Origin: an uncultured Thiothrix sp.
GTDB lineage: Bacteria > Pseudomonadota > Gammaproteobacteria > Thiotrichales > Thiotrichaceae
Assembly: GCF_937873765.1 (NCBI RefSeq)
Contig: NZ_CALMZC010000039.1
Span: 1-64,000 of the forward strand
Reading direction: 5' to 3'
Length of the DNA: 64,000 nt
The notes under the pieces were generated by a model, which ran no database searches, was not told the origin of the DNA, and worked only from the letters and a program-made list of their open reading frames with translations. The position numbers were made by a program, and so were the translations under genes. Shown here one piece after another: positions 20,506-29,730 of the stretch. Each line of letters opens with the position of its first letter. Position 1 is the first letter of the stretch.

Positions 20506-22170
20506 ATGGACAAAATATGGCAACAGCACTATCCGGAAGGTGTTCCGTTAGAAATAGATACGCATGTTTATAATTCTTTGCAAGATGTATTTTTGCAAAG
20601 CACTAAACGTTTTGCCGATTTGCCTGCTTATGTGAATTTAGGAAAAAGTATTAGTTATGCTGAAGCAGAGCGTTTAACCGGATATTTTGCAGCTTATCTG
20701 AGACATGAAATTGGTTTAAAAAAAGGTGATCGCATCGCGATTATGATGCCGAATTTACTCCAATATCCGATTGTTCTATTTGCAGCCTTTCGTGCAGGCT
20801 TAATTGTCGTTAATACTAATCCTTTGTATACCGACCGTGAATTAAAGCATCAACTTCAAGATTCAGGGGCAACAGCCATTGTTATTTTGGAGAATTTTGC
20901 ACATACCTTGCAGGATGTGTTGACCGATACGCAAGTTAAAACCATTATTACGACACGCATTGGCGATATGCTGGGCTTAAAAGGCTATTTAGTAAATTTT
21001 ATAGTCAAGTATATTAAGAAAATGGTAGTACCTTTTTCTCTCCCAAATGCAGTTAGTTTCAAAGAGGCTTTGCATAAAGGTAGAAATCATCCGTTTAAAG
21101 ATGAAAAAATTGAGCATGAAGATGTAGCCTTCTTGCAATATACTGGCGGTACGACCGGTGTGGCAAAGGGGGCAATGCTAACGCATCGAAATATGCTGGC
21201 TAATCTTTTGCAAGCAGAGGCTTGGACTGCACGCGATTTGAATCCGGGCGGGGAGGTGTTTATTACGGCTTTGCCGCTGTATCATGTGTTTGCGCTTACC
21301 GCGAATGCTTTATTTGCCTGTAAAATTGGTGCGAAAAATATCTTAATTACCAATCCACGTGATTTTCCTGCCTTCGTCAAAGAATTAAAAACTGAGAAAT
21401 TCTCATTTATTACTGGAGTGAATACCTTATTTAATGCGCTCTTGAATACACCCGGATTTGATCAGGTGGATTTTTCTGGTTTAAAAATCACTTTGGGTGG
21501 AGGAATGGCGGTGCAAAAAGCGGTAGCAGATAGATGGCAAGCCGTCACGGGGTGTGTACTGTTAGAAGCGTATGGTTTGACCGAAACCTCTCCGGCAGCT
21601 TGTATCAACCCTGTCGATCTTAAAGCTTATAACGGCATGATCGGTTTGCCGATCTCCTCAACTGAAGTTGACATTCGTGATTTAGATGGCAAAGGCTTAG
21701 GGATTGGTGAGGTTGGTGAGTTGTGGATTCGTGGCCCGCAAGTTATGAAGGGCTATTGGAATCGCCCTGAAGATACCGCTAAAACCATTGATGCCCATGG
21801 TTGGTTGCGTACGGGTGATATGGGTTTTGTGAATGAACATGGCTATATCAAACTGGTGGATCGTCTCAAGGATATGGTCTTAGTATCAGGCTTTAATGTC
21901 TATCCGAATGAAGTGGAGGATGTATTAGTCGCAAATCCAAAAGTCTTAGAAGCAGGTGTGATCGGTGTCCCGGACGGTGCAGCGGGGGAAGCAGTCAAAG
22001 CTTTTGTGGTGAAAAAGGATGAAAGTTTAACAGAGGCAGATTTAATGAGTTGGTGTAAAGAGCAATTAACCGGTTATAAACGTCCGAAGTCGATTGTATT
22101 TGTCAAAGAATTGCCAAAAAGCAATGTGGGTAAAATCTTACGGCGGGAATTGCGCAATTTGAATGCTTAG
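20506..22170 (+). CDS. fadD: Long-chain fatty acid-CoA ligase
   Basis: An adenylate-forming enzyme of 554 residues. The P-loop-like motif YTGGTTGVAKGAMLTHRN, the EAYGLTETSPA motif and the hinge/FACS region WLRTGDMGFVNEHGYIKLVDRLKD are all visible, as is the C-terminal catalytic Lys in PKSNVGKILRREL. It activates fatty acids to acyl-CoA at the inner membrane. AAGGGGAGGAG lies before the ATG. The interrupted dctB follows in the same frame seven bases after its stop; co-transcription with dctBD is possible. Confidence 0.93.
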   Translation: MDKIWQQHYPEGVPLEIDTHVYNSLQDVFLQSTKRFADLPAYVNLGKSISYAEAERLTGYFAAYLRHEIGLKKGDRIAIMMPNLLQYPIVLFAAFRAGLIVVNTNPLYTDRELKHQLQDSGATAIVILENFAHTLQDVLTDTQVKTIITTRIGDMLGLKGYLVNFIVKYIKKMVVPFSLPNAVSFKEALHKGRNHPFKDEKIEHEDVAFLQYTGGTTGVAKGAMLTHRNMLANLLQAEAWTARDLNPGGEVFITALPLYHVFALTANALFACKIGAKNILITNPRDFPAFVKELKTEKFSFITGVNTLFNALLNTPGFDQVDFSGLKITLGGGMAVQKAVADRWQAVTGCVLLEAYGLTETSPAACINPVDLKAYNGMIGLPISSTEVDIRDLDGKGLGIGEVGELWIRGPQVMKGYWNRPEDTAKTIDAHGWLRTGDMGFVNEHGYIKLVDRLKDMVLVSGFNVYPNEVEDVLVANPKVLEAGVIGVPDGAAGEAVKAFVVKKDESLTEADLMSWCKEQLTGYKRPKSIVFVKELPKSNVGKILRRELRNLNA

Positions 22171-22176
22171 CTTGAT

Positions 22177-23958
22177 GTGATAGTTATTAGCTTTTTCACT
22201 AAACATCGGCAGCTCTCTAAAAAAACTATTCTTGGTTTATTTTTATTGACTGCCACCTTAGTGTTATCCACTGTATATTATTCAGTAAGTTTTTCCGCAT
22301 AAAACCGTTTAGAAGAAAGCTCAAAAAACTATTTAACGCGTTTAGTCGGATCTTTAGACGCTGTGTTAGCGCGCCATAGTTATTTACCTATCTTGCTCGC
22401 TGAAGAACCCGTCATTCAAGATTACTTACAGAAAAAAACCAATACCATTAGTACGAAAGCACTTAGCGGGTATTTAGAGCGTATTAATAAAATTGCAGGA
22501 ACTTTAGATATTTATTTAATGCTGGCGAATGGCGATACCGTAGCCGCTAGTAATTGGGCTAAAGAGCAGAGCTTTATTGGAAAAAACTTTGCCTTTCGCC
22601 CTTATTTTCAACAGGCGATTCAAGGTCAATTAGGCCGCTATTATGCAGTAGGGACGACATCGAATGAGCGAGGCTACTATTTTGCTTATCCTGTCAGTGA
22701 TGAGACGGGGCGTGCGCTAGGCGTTGTGACTGTTAAGGTGAATGTGGCCGAGATTGAGGCTTTATGGCAATCCGCCCCGATTAAATTTTTAGTGACGGAT
22801 TCAGAGGGTATTATCTTTTTAGCAAGTAATAGTGATTGGTTATTTAAAACGATCAAGCCACTCACGGAGTTGCGTCGTCAAGCGATTCGCGATGTAAAAC
22901 GCTATTTGGAAAAACCGCTTGTACCTTTAGAAGAGTTTCGCTTAGTAGCGCTCAGTCCATCCTATCAACAAGCTTGGCTGGAAGACCAGCCATATCTGTT
23001 GGCAGAGCACAATATGGAGACAGCGGGTTGGCAGGTTTATGTCTTATTAGACTGGAAAGAGATTACCCGTCCAGCCGCTACTGCTGTAGCTATAACGGCG
23101 GTATTGTGCTTACTCACTAGTTTATTAGTCTTATTACTTTGGAAAAATCAATCCCAGCGCAGGCGCTATAAGCAGGCAGCAATGGAAGCGTTGGAATCGA
23201 AGGTCGAAGAACGCACGCGAGAATTACGCTTGGCTCAAGAGGGTTTGGTGCAAGCAACTAAAATGGCTGCGCTTGGACAACTATCTGCCGCGATTAATCA
23301 TGAACTGAATAACCCCTTAGGAGCAATCCGCGCTTATGCGGATAATGCTAAGCAGTTTTTAGAGCGCGGCCATCCCGATCTTGCTAAGGCTAACTTGCAG
23401 GAGATTTCCGCCTTGACCGAGCGTATGGCGACGATCACCCGCCAGTTAAAGATTTTCTCCCGAAAAAGTAGCGGGAGTATTAGTGACTGCCCTTTGCAGG
23501 TGGCTTTGGATTCAGCTTTTTTAATTGTGCATCCTAAGCTGGCTCAAACTCAAGTGATCCTCCACGATCAGCGGGCAGCCGACCTTGAATGGGTGAAGGC
23601 TGATTTGGTTTGGCTGGAGCAGATTTTGGTGAATTTGCTCAGTAATGCCATTGATGCGGCCGCGTCACAGGCTGAGGGTCAAGTTTGGCTGACTACTCAG
23701 CGCGTGGCTGATAAAGTGAGGATCCAAGTACGCGATAATGGCGCAGGGATTCAAGAACAAGATAAGCCGCATTTATTTGAGCCTTTCTTTACGACGAAAG
23801 CCTTAGGCAAGGGTTTGGGCTTAGGTTTATCCATTTCCTATCGCTTAGCCAAAGATATGCAAGGCGAATTATTAGCCGAAAATGCGCCGGAAGGTGGAGC
23901 AATTTTTAGCTTGCTGCTGCCCTATGTGGAAACTTCATCGGAGATTAAACATGACTAA
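22177..23958 (+). pseudogene. dctB: DctB-type C4-dicarboxylate sensor kinase with one in-frame TAA
   Basis: Read from GTG 22177 this is a full DctB of 593 residues plus one TAA at codon 42 (22300-22302). Before the stop lie KKTILGLFLLTATLVLS, the first membrane helix, and SVSFSA; after it NRLEESSKNYL continues the same helix into the periplasmic PDC sensor. The second membrane segment (near CLLTSLLVLLLW), the H-box ALGQLSAAINHELNNP, the N-box LLSNAIDAA, DNGAGI and GKGLGLGLS are intact. If translation began at GTG 22363 the first helix would be lost and the sensor could not be exported. It is therefore a nonsense mutant, read through, or a sequence error. The stop overlaps dctD by 8 bases. Confidence 0.7.
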
Positions 23959-25303
23959 ACTGCTGCTAGTGGATGATGAAAAAATCATTCGAGATTCAGT
24001 AGGGCAGTCATTAATGTTAGCTGGTTTTGAAGTGGAAACTTTTGCGAGTGCTGCGGAGGTTTTGCCGAAATTACAGGCCGATTTTGATGGTCTGCTGATT
24101 ACCGATATTCGCATGCCACAGATGGATGGCTTGGAGTTAATGGAGCAGGTTCACCAGCGGGATGTTGATTTTCCAGTGATTCTAATTAGTGGGCATGCTG
24201 ATGTGGCTTTAGCTGTGAATGCGATTCGGGATGGTGCGTATGATCTTCTCGAAAAACCGTTTGCGACTAATGCTTTAATTGAAAGTGTAAAGCGTGCCTT
24301 GGAAAAACGCCGTCTGACTTTAGAAAACCGTGCTTTAAAAGCGGAGTTAGCTCAACAACAAACCCGTTTAGGCCCACGGATTATTGGGCAAGCACCCAGC
24401 ATTGTTGCTTTGCGTAAAATGATTACGCGGATTGCCAATGTCGATGCAGATGTCTTAGTCTGGGGAGAAACGGGTACAGGTAAAGAGTTAGTTGCCCGCT
24501 CGTTGCACGAACAAAGTAAGCGCCGTAATCATAATTATGTAGCGATTAATTGCGGCGCGATTCCGGCCAATTTAATCGACAGCGAATTATTTGGGCATGA
24601 AGCAGGGGCTTTCACGGGCGCGAAGGGTTTACGCATCGGCAAGTTTGAACATGCCAATGGTGGCACACTCTTTTTAGATGAAATCGAAAGTATGCCCATC
24701 ACCACACAAATGCCCCTGCTGCGTGTTTTACAAGAGCGGCAGATTGAGCGTTTAGGCTCGAATCAATTATTGCCGCTGGATATTCGGGTGGTGGCAGCGA
24801 CTAAAGTCGATTTAAAAGAGGCCGCTGAGCGGGCTGAATTCCGGCGTGATCTTTATTACCGCCTCAATGTTGTCACGCTGGAAGTTCCGCCTTTGCGCAC
24901 ACGTCGTGAAGATATTCCCATGCTATTTCAACATTTTATGCTGATTGCAGCGGCTCGTTCAGAATTAGAAGTTCCGCCGCTCGATAGCAAAGCCCTGCAT
25001 GTGTTATTAGGGCATGATTGGCCGGGGAATATTCGTGAGCTGCGCAATATTGCTGAGCGCTATGTGTTGTTAGGGGACGCTTATAGTTATGATTTGGCAG
25101 CGCTGATGAATGCAGACGGTGTACCCGATGGTTTATCACTCGCTGATCAAGTGGCCTGCTATGAAAAGACGTTGATTGAGCAAGTGCTGAATCGCTACAA
25201 CGGCAATATTAAACAAGCGATGGAAGCGCTGGATATTCCACGTAAAACCTTAGCGGATAAGATGAAAAAATATGGCTTGGAGCGAGGGCTGTTTTTGGAA
25301 TAA
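23951..25303 (+). CDS. dctD: DctD-type sigma-54-dependent response regulator
   Basis: The 450-residue protein has three parts. The receiver domain is at 1-120 (VDDE, DIRMPQMDG with the phospho-Asp, Lys in EKPF). The AAA+ activator domain at about 145-375 has Walker A GETGTGKE, the sigma-54 contact loop GAFTGA and Walker B GGTLFLDEI. A Fis-type HTH (NIKQAMEALDIPRKTLADKMKK) ends it. It activates sigma-54 promoters, here most likely that of dctPQM, which has a near-consensus site at 35585-35600. I place the start at ATG 23951, overlapping dctB, since upstream residues do not belong to the receiver. Confidence 0.92.
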   Translation: MTKLLLVDDEKIIRDSVGQSLMLAGFEVETFASAAEVLPKLQADFDGLLITDIRMPQMDGLELMEQVHQRDVDFPVILISGHADVALAVNAIRDGAYDLLEKPFATNALIESVKRALEKRRLTLENRALKAELAQQQTRLGPRIIGQAPSIVALRKMITRIANVDADVLVWGETGTGKELVARSLHEQSKRRNHNYVAINCGAIPANLIDSELFGHEAGAFTGAKGLRIGKFEHANGGTLFLDEIESMPITTQMPLLRVLQERQIERLGSNQLLPLDIRVVAATKVDLKEAAERAEFRRDLYYRLNVVTLEVPPLRTRREDIPMLFQHFMLIAAARSELEVPPLDSKALHVLLGHDWPGNIRELRNIAERYVLLGDAYSYDLAALMNADGVPDGLSLADQVACYEKTLIEQVLNRYNGNIKQAMEALDIPRKTLADKMKKYGLERGLFLE

Positions 25304-25320
25304 CAAACTGATCTCTTTAT

Positions 25321-25740
25321 TCAACTTGAAAAAGGATTCACTAAGTTAAGCCCTAAACCTTCAAAGTCTTTAATATTACGGGTCGCAATCGTCAAGCCAT
25401 GCACTAGCGCAGTTCCGGCAATCAGCGCATCGGCTAAATGGATAATCCGACCTTGTTGTTTTGCCTGCGCACGTAAGCGAGCCGCTTGGCTGGCTTCTGC
25501 TTGCTGAATGGGTAGCACGAAAGCAGTGTATTGATTTAATAATAATTGAATGGTTTCGGCTAATTGACTGCGCCGATTTCCTTCGGGCAATAAATTTAAG
25601 CCATATTCCAACTCGTGTACGGTAATAATCGACAGCCATGCTTGTGCTTGTTGAGCCACAAATTGGATCAGTTTGGGGTCGGGTTGCGGCTTGCACAGTT
25701 CTGAAAGGATATTCGTGTCCAATAAATAAGCTTGGCTCAT
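25321..25740 (-). CDS. PIN-domain toxin, VapC/FitB type
   Basis: A 139-residue PIN ribonuclease. The acidic residues are visible in YLLDTNILSEL, in VHELEYGL, in HLADALIAGTAL and in ATRNIKDFEGLGL. It would cleave RNA, commonly initiator tRNA or rRNA, when free of its antitoxin. It overlaps the antitoxin gene by 4 bases (ATGA), in the usual antitoxin-toxin order. Confidence 0.9.
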   Translation of the reverse strand: MSQAYLLDTNILSELCKPQPDPKLIQFVAQQAQAWLSIITVHELEYGLNLLPEGNRRSQLAETIQLLLNQYTAFVLPIQQAEASQAARLRAQAKQQGRIIHLADALIAGTALVHGLTIATRNIKDFEGLGLNLVNPFSS

Positions 25741-26006
25741 TGAAAGGGAATCTCGCGCTCAGGTTCTTGACGTTCAGGGAGTTCCAATTCACCTACTCCA
25801 GCCATGCGTTCCACCAGCCACTGCCCTAGCGGTTGTTTAGGTTGAGACAAAGCTTGCCAAGTTTCTTGCGAGATTAAGACATAAGATTTTTTTGTGCCAA
25901 TGAATTGGGGCGTATCGTTAGCGCGACGTAATAGCTCAGAAAGCCGCGCTTTAGCTTCAGCGACACTCCAGACTTGAGTTTCGGGATTAATTTTCGCGAG
26001 TTCCAT
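25737..26006 (-). CDS. Phd/YefM-type antitoxin
   Basis: An 89-residue protein whose N-terminal half has the Phd/YefM features: WSVAEAKARLSELLRRAND, then an FIGTKKSYVLIS strand and ETWQAL. The C-terminal tail (QEPEREIPFQ) would wrap the toxin. It should repress its own promoter, where a perfect dyad sits at 26025-26039. The ribosome-binding site is AGGAGTG. Confidence 0.85.
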   Translation of the reverse strand: MELAKINPETQVWSVAEAKARLSELLRRANDTPQFIGTKKSYVLISQETWQALSQPKQPLGQWLVERMAGVGELELPERQEPEREIPFQ

Positions 26007-26024
26007 AAGTCACTCCTGTTTAAT

Positions 26025-26039
26025 AAAACTAGACTAGTT
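26025..26039. promoter_or_regulatory. Antitoxin operator dyad
   Basis: AAACTAG-A-CTAGTTT is a perfect inverted repeat 19 bases upstream of the antitoxin start. This is the place expected for autoregulation of a toxin-antitoxin operon. Confidence 0.6.
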
Positions 26040-26075
26040 TAGTCCATTTTAACAAGAGTTCAATACCTGCGATAC

Positions 26076-26106
26076 TAAAAAAATTTCGAGCAGGGGCTAG
26101 CCCCTG
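26076..26106 (-). terminator. Terminator of the caspase-FGE operon
   Basis: On the minus strand a self-complementary 18-base GC-rich element (GCAGGGGC/GCCCCTGC, 26089-26106) is followed by TCGAAATTTTTTT. This is a strong intrinsic terminator for the minus-strand gene at 26207-27925. Confidence 0.8.
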
Positions 26107-26206
26107 CACCCCTGCGTGAACGCCTCCAGCCTTCGCTGGCGCTACTCCGTAACGCGCCGGCCAACGCTTACTCCGCTCACGCCCTGCGGCTCCGCCGCCT
26201 TGAAGC
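26107..26206. other. GC-rich hairpin-dense segment after the putative variable region
   Basis: One hundred bases, much richer in GC than their surroundings. They hold a 5-bp stem with a 3-base loop (GCGGC-TCC-GCCGC, 26186-26198), only nine bases past the caspase-FGE stop codon, and a second hairpin CCAGC-CTTC-GCTGG (26125-26138). In DGRs a hairpin just 3' of the variable region helps target it for retrohoming. Nothing here codes for protein as far as I can see. Confidence 0.5.
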
Positions 26207-27925
26207 TCAATGACCTAGAGCAAAGCGGAAACCGATGTAGTTGTACCGATAATCAGGCGCGTTGCGGTTCCGGCGGGCAGAACGCAAGTACTGGCCGCCA
26301 TCGTACCATGAACCACCACGCAACACGCGGCGAGTCCCAGAAGATGACCCCTCCGGGGCACTGGCAGGGCTGATGCGGTAGTAATCTTCACCATACCCGT
26401 CTTGTACCCATTCCCACACATTTCCACTCGTATCATATAAGCCCCAAGCATTAGCGGCATACGAACCTACTGTAACGGTTTTGTCTGAATCTTTACATTC
26501 GTCTGAAAAACTACCATAACGTGCCTGAGCACAGTTAATTTTCTCACCCCAAGGATAGTCTGACTCTTCCCCCGCGCGTGCCGCATATTCCCATTCCGCT
26601 TCCGTCGGTAGCCGATAACGTTTGCCAGTTTGTTGGTTTAACCAAGGGATATATTTTTGGGTAATATCATTCCAACTGACATTAATCACTGGTCGCCGAC
26701 CTCGACCCCAGCCCATATCCTCCGCATGGGGGCAAGCCTTGGCACGTTCACAGGCATCCCATTCGTCAAAAGTCACTTCATATTTGCCGAGCTGAAAAGC
26801 AGGTAGGCTAACGGTGTGGGGTGGTTTTTCATTTTCTGCACAACGACCCTGCACATCATCGCGCCCTGCCACGCAACCCATCGTGAAGCTTCCCGCTGGA
26901 ATAGGCACCATTTCTGGCTCGAAGGGCAGGCGCTCTGTCTTGGTCTTAGCTTCTGACATCGCCTGAGTTTCTGCCGGTTGGCGTGATGTTGGTTCATCCT
27001 CTTGCTCTTTAGCAGCCGCTACGGTTTTAGGTGAAAAGAAAAAGAAATCACCCTCTTCACTATTAGGTAAACGGCTTAACTGCGGTGTAATAGGATGCTT
27101 CCATTCGACCTCAGTTCGCACATCATCCACCCGCTTTTTAATAAATAGCTCTAGCTCACGTGCTGAAATCACGCCATCTTTAACGCCATCAATGGCTAAG
27201 TCCGCTCGACCCCGCAAACCATCCAACACGGCATTGGTAAAAACACTGCTGCCCAGCTCAGGCAAGACGAAGGTTTCTTGATCAGCTAAGCCTGCGGTGA
27301 TGATTTGCCGACTAGGGCGGGCGATTTGTTTTAAGGTGCGCGCTTGATTGTCGCTTTGTGGAATCACCGCTGCACCCCCACTAAAGCAGGCATCCAATAA
27401 ATAGAGGGTTTGCTTAGCGTTTAAGCGCTTATCCCACTTAGCTAAATCTTCCATATCCAGCATTGTGGAGTATTCATCATGGCCAGAGCGTGCTGTTGGT
27501 AAATAACCGAAACTGCGCTCACCATTTTTCAAAGTCGCTCCATGCCCCGCCCAATAGAACAATAAACGATCTTGCTCACCGATTTTAGTGCGCAATTCAT
27601 CCACCATAATTTGGCGTACACGCTCTGGTGTGACCTTATCTTCAGTCAGCAGGTGCACATAATCAAAACCCGCTTCATCCAGCAAATAATTTTTAATACG
27701 CTCAGGATCTTCAGGATTACTCAAAGTGCTAAAGTCGCGAAAACTACTTACACCGATCACTACCGCATAGCTTTTATTAAAATTAGGACGTTGAAACGCT
27801 GAGAATAAGCGTTCACCCCAAGTTGTTGTGGACTCAGTTTCATAAACCTGATCAATTCCTTCAGCCGCCCAGCTTGGCTGTTGCAAGCAAGCCCATAAAA
27901 TTATCAAGCTTAAGCGCTTTTTCAT
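26207..27925 (-). CDS. Secreted caspase-like protease fused to an FGE-sulfatase (SUMF1-like) domain
   Basis: The 572-residue protein starts with a signal peptide (cut near PSWAA). Residues about 50-250 are a C14 caspase-like domain with the catalytic dyad His128 in WAGHGA and Cys180 in LLDACFSGG. A linker rich in Glu/Thr follows. From about residue 340 to the end there is an FGE-sulfatase domain: MVPIPAGSFTMG, RLPTEAEWEYAARAG, SGNVWEW and VLRGGSW to GFRFAL. FGE domains of this kind have a C-type-lectin fold and are common DGR targets. The last 35 residues fit that pattern (see 26225-26311). It would be an exported protease whose ligand-binding face may be diversified. It overlaps a small membrane-protein gene upstream by 4 bases. 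Confidence 0.88.
   Translation of the reverse strand: MKKRLSLIILWACLQQPSWAAEGIDQVYETESTTTWGERLFSAFQRPNFNKSYAVVIGVSSFRDFSTLSNPEDPERIKNYLLDEAGFDYVHLLTEDKVTPERVRQIMVDELRTKIGEQDRLLFYWAGHGATLKNGERSFGYLPTARSGHDEYSTMLDMEDLAKWDKRLNAKQTLYLLDACFSGGAAVIPQSDNQARTLKQIARPSRQIITAGLADQETFVLPELGSSVFTNAVLDGLRGRADLAIDGVKDGVISARELELFIKKRVDDVRTEVEWKHPITPQLSRLPNSEEGDFFFFSPKTVAAAKEQEDEPTSRQPAETQAMSEAKTKTERLPFEPEMVPIPAGSFTMGCVAGRDDVQGRCAENEKPPHTVSLPAFQLGKYEVTFDEWDACERAKACPHAEDMGWGRGRRPVINVSWNDITQKYIPWLNQQTGKRYRLPTEAEWEYAARAGEESDYPWGEKINCAQARYGSFSDECKDSDKTVTVGSYAANAWGLYDTSGNVWEWVQDGYGEDYYRISPASAPEGSSSGTRRVLRGGSWYDGGQYLRSARRNRNAPDYRYNYIGFRFALGH
26225..26311 (-). other. Candidate DGR variable region in the FGE domain
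   Basis: The C-terminal SWYDGGQYLRSARRN... to YNYIGFR is framed by the invariant GGSW, LRSA, PD and GFR of DGR variable regions. The residues between are coded mostly by NNC codons (TAC, GGC, GGC, TAC, CGC, AAC, CGC, AAC, TAC, AAC, TAC), as if AAC codons had been changed only at their adenines. A matching adenine-rich template repeat and a reverse transcriptase would be needed; neither is in this window. DGR homing in trans to distant target genes is known in bacteria. Confidence 0.6.
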
Positions 27926-28137
27926 GACGACTTCTTTTTCTCAATTACTTTTTCAATTAACCCAATAACGGCTGTAATTAAAGAGATAATAGAAGCACCT
28001 AAGGAAAGCCAAGCAATTAGCTCGTCATTACCGCTTTGTGGCTCAACGCCTGCTGGGATTTTGTAGTATTGATAAAGGTAGTAAGTGATTGTCGAAAAAA
28101 TTAAAAGCGCTGCAATTACCACTGTATTCTTCAACAT
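27922..28137 (-). CDS. Small two-helix membrane protein next to the caspase-FGE gene
   Basis: A 71-residue protein read from ATG 28137 (MLKNTVVIAALLIFSTITYY). Two hydrophobic helices are separated by a short polar loop (PAGVEPQSGNDELI), and the C-terminus is Lys-rich. No family is recognised. Its stop overlaps the caspase start by 4 bases, so the two are co-translated. It may anchor or regulate the exported protease, which is only an inference. An upstream TTG start at 28194 is possible but less likely. Confidence 0.6.
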   Translation of the reverse strand: MLKNTVVIAALLIFSTITYYLYQYYKIPAGVEPQSGNDELIAWLSLGASIISLITAVIGLIEKVIEKKKSS

Positions 28138-28264
28138 AAACCGATGCCCCAGCCTGAATGATGAATAAATAGAGTCATAAGCATCGCAAGCCAAGGCTCA
28201 TAAGACAAGCTAAATTAGCTGCCTTATGCTCAGGTTTAACACTTAAAGAATGGCGGTCTAAAAC

Positions 28265-28295
28265 ACGGGTTAAACTGGGAATTTGCTAAACCCGT
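28265..28295 (-). terminator. rimO terminator
   Basis: On the minus strand ACGGGTT and AACCCGT form a 7-bp stem that includes the last codons of rimO, followed by GTTTTAG. The loop is long, so this is a moderate terminator. Confidence 0.45.
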
Positions 28296-29602
28296 TCACC
28301 CCAAAGATCATGCTCATCCGCATGTGTAATCATCACAGTGGTGAACTCACCTACAGGCAATTCCGCCCCTTCAATAATGACTTGCCCGTCAATTTCCGGT
28401 GCATCGCGATAAGTCCGACCAATGCTGACATCATCACCGGCTTCATCAATCAGCACTTGCATTGTTTTACCAATTAAGCTGCTGAGTTTATTTGTGCTAA
28501 TTTCAGCCTGTAATTCCATAAAGCGTTCTAAGCGCGCTTCTTTAACTGCTTCAGGTACTGGATTGGCTAAGTCATTGGCGGGTGCGCCTTCAACGGGAGA
28601 ATAAGCAAATGCACCCACTCGATCTAATTGCGCTTCCTCCAAGAAATCTAGCAAGGTTTCAAAATCTTCGTCAGTTTCACCGGGGAAGCCGACAATAAAG
28701 GTACTGCGCACGGCAATATCAGGGCATTGTTCGCGCCATTTAGTAATGCGCTCTAACACTTTTTCCGCATGAGCGGGGCGACGCATATCCTTGAGAATCC
28801 GTGGGCTAGCATGTTGAAAGGGAATATCTAAATAAGGCAGGATTTTACCTTCGGCCATGAGCGGCAGTAGATTATCCACATGCGGATAAGGATACACATA
28901 ATGCAAACGTGTCCACACGCCCAATTCGCCCAAGGCTTCGGCTAATTGTTGGCTATGGGTTTTAATCGGGCGACCTTTCCAAAAACCAGTACGGTATTTC
29001 GTATCAATGCCATAAGCGCTGGTATCTTGGGAAATGACTAGTAATTCTTTCACGCCCGCATTCACTAAATTTTCGGCTTCCTGCATCACATCGCCAATCG
29101 GGCGCGAGACTAAATCACCACGCAAATGCGGAATAATGCAGAACGAACAACGATGATTGCAGCCCTCTGAAATTTTCAGATAAGCATAATGGCGCGGGGT
29201 TAAGCGGATACCTTGCGGGGGAACTAAATCGGTATAGGGATCATGCAGTGGCGGCAAATGCTCGTGCACCGAGTTCATCACGGCTGCATACGCATGCGCG
29301 CCGGTCACCGCGAGCACATTCGGGTAGGCGCTTAAGACTTTCTCCGCATCCGCACCTAAACAACCCGTGACAATCACTTTGCCGTTTTCATCCAAGGCTT
29401 CGCCAATCGCATCCAACGACTCTTGAATGGCAGAGTCAATAAACCCGCAGGTGTTGATGACCACCAAATCGGCATCATTATAAGTCGGACTAATCGCATA
29501 ACCTTCCGCGCGTAATTGGGTCAAAATACGCTCAGAATCGACGAGTGCTTTTGGACAACCGAGGCTAACAAAACCGACACGGGGGCTAGTGGACTGCTTC
29601 AT
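28286..29602 (-). CDS. rimO: Ribosomal protein S12 methylthiotransferase RimO
   Basis: A 438-residue radical-SAM enzyme of the MiaB/RimO group. The N-terminal UPF0004 domain starts [19 protein letters not shown], the radical-SAM cluster is [11 protein letters not shown], and the C-terminal TRAM domain ends it. It adds a methylthio group to Asp88 of ribosomal protein S12. [12 protein letters not shown] matches RimO rather than MiaB. I use ATG 29602 ([11 protein letters not shown]), which matches the family start; the open frame extends 15 residues upstream without homology. Confidence 0.93.
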   Translation of the reverse strand: MKQSTSPRVGFVSLGCPKALVDSERILTQLRAEGYAISPTYNDADLVVINTCGFIDSAIQESLDAIGEALDENGKVIVTGCLGADAEKVLSAYPNVLAVTGAHAYAAVMNSVHEHLPPLHDPYTDLVPPQGIRLTPRHYAYLKISEGCNHRCSFCIIPHLRGDLVSRPIGDVMQEAENLVNAGVKELLVISQDTSAYGIDTKYRTGFWKGRPIKTHSQQLAEALGELGVWTRLHYVYPYPHVDNLLPLMAEGKILPYLDIPFQHASPRILKDMRRPAHAEKVLERITKWREQCPDIAVRSTFIVGFPGETDEDFETLLDFLEEAQLDRVGAFAYSPVEGAPANDLANPVPEAVKEARLERFMELQAEISTNKLSSLIGKTMQVLIDEAGDDVSIGRTYRDAPEIDGQVIIEGAELPVGEFTTVMITHADEHDLWGERV

Positions 29603-29730
29603 ATGAGAATTACCGCAAAACTGCTTAGCAAAAAAGGAGGCTATCATAGCTTATTCAGTTTTGGGATGCTGCTAGAATAATAAGCTCATTGGGATTGGTA
29701 ATGCCCCTGCGGCGTTAGTTTTTTGCAGAC

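Noticed and set aside
12009-22302. TAA used as a sense codon throughout the genome
   Set aside because: Many genes here end in TAA at the correct family length (for example preT, soeB and acs), so TAA is a normal stop.
23882-23950. Earlier start for dctD
   Set aside because: These residues come from the end of dctB read in another frame and do not belong to the receiver domain.
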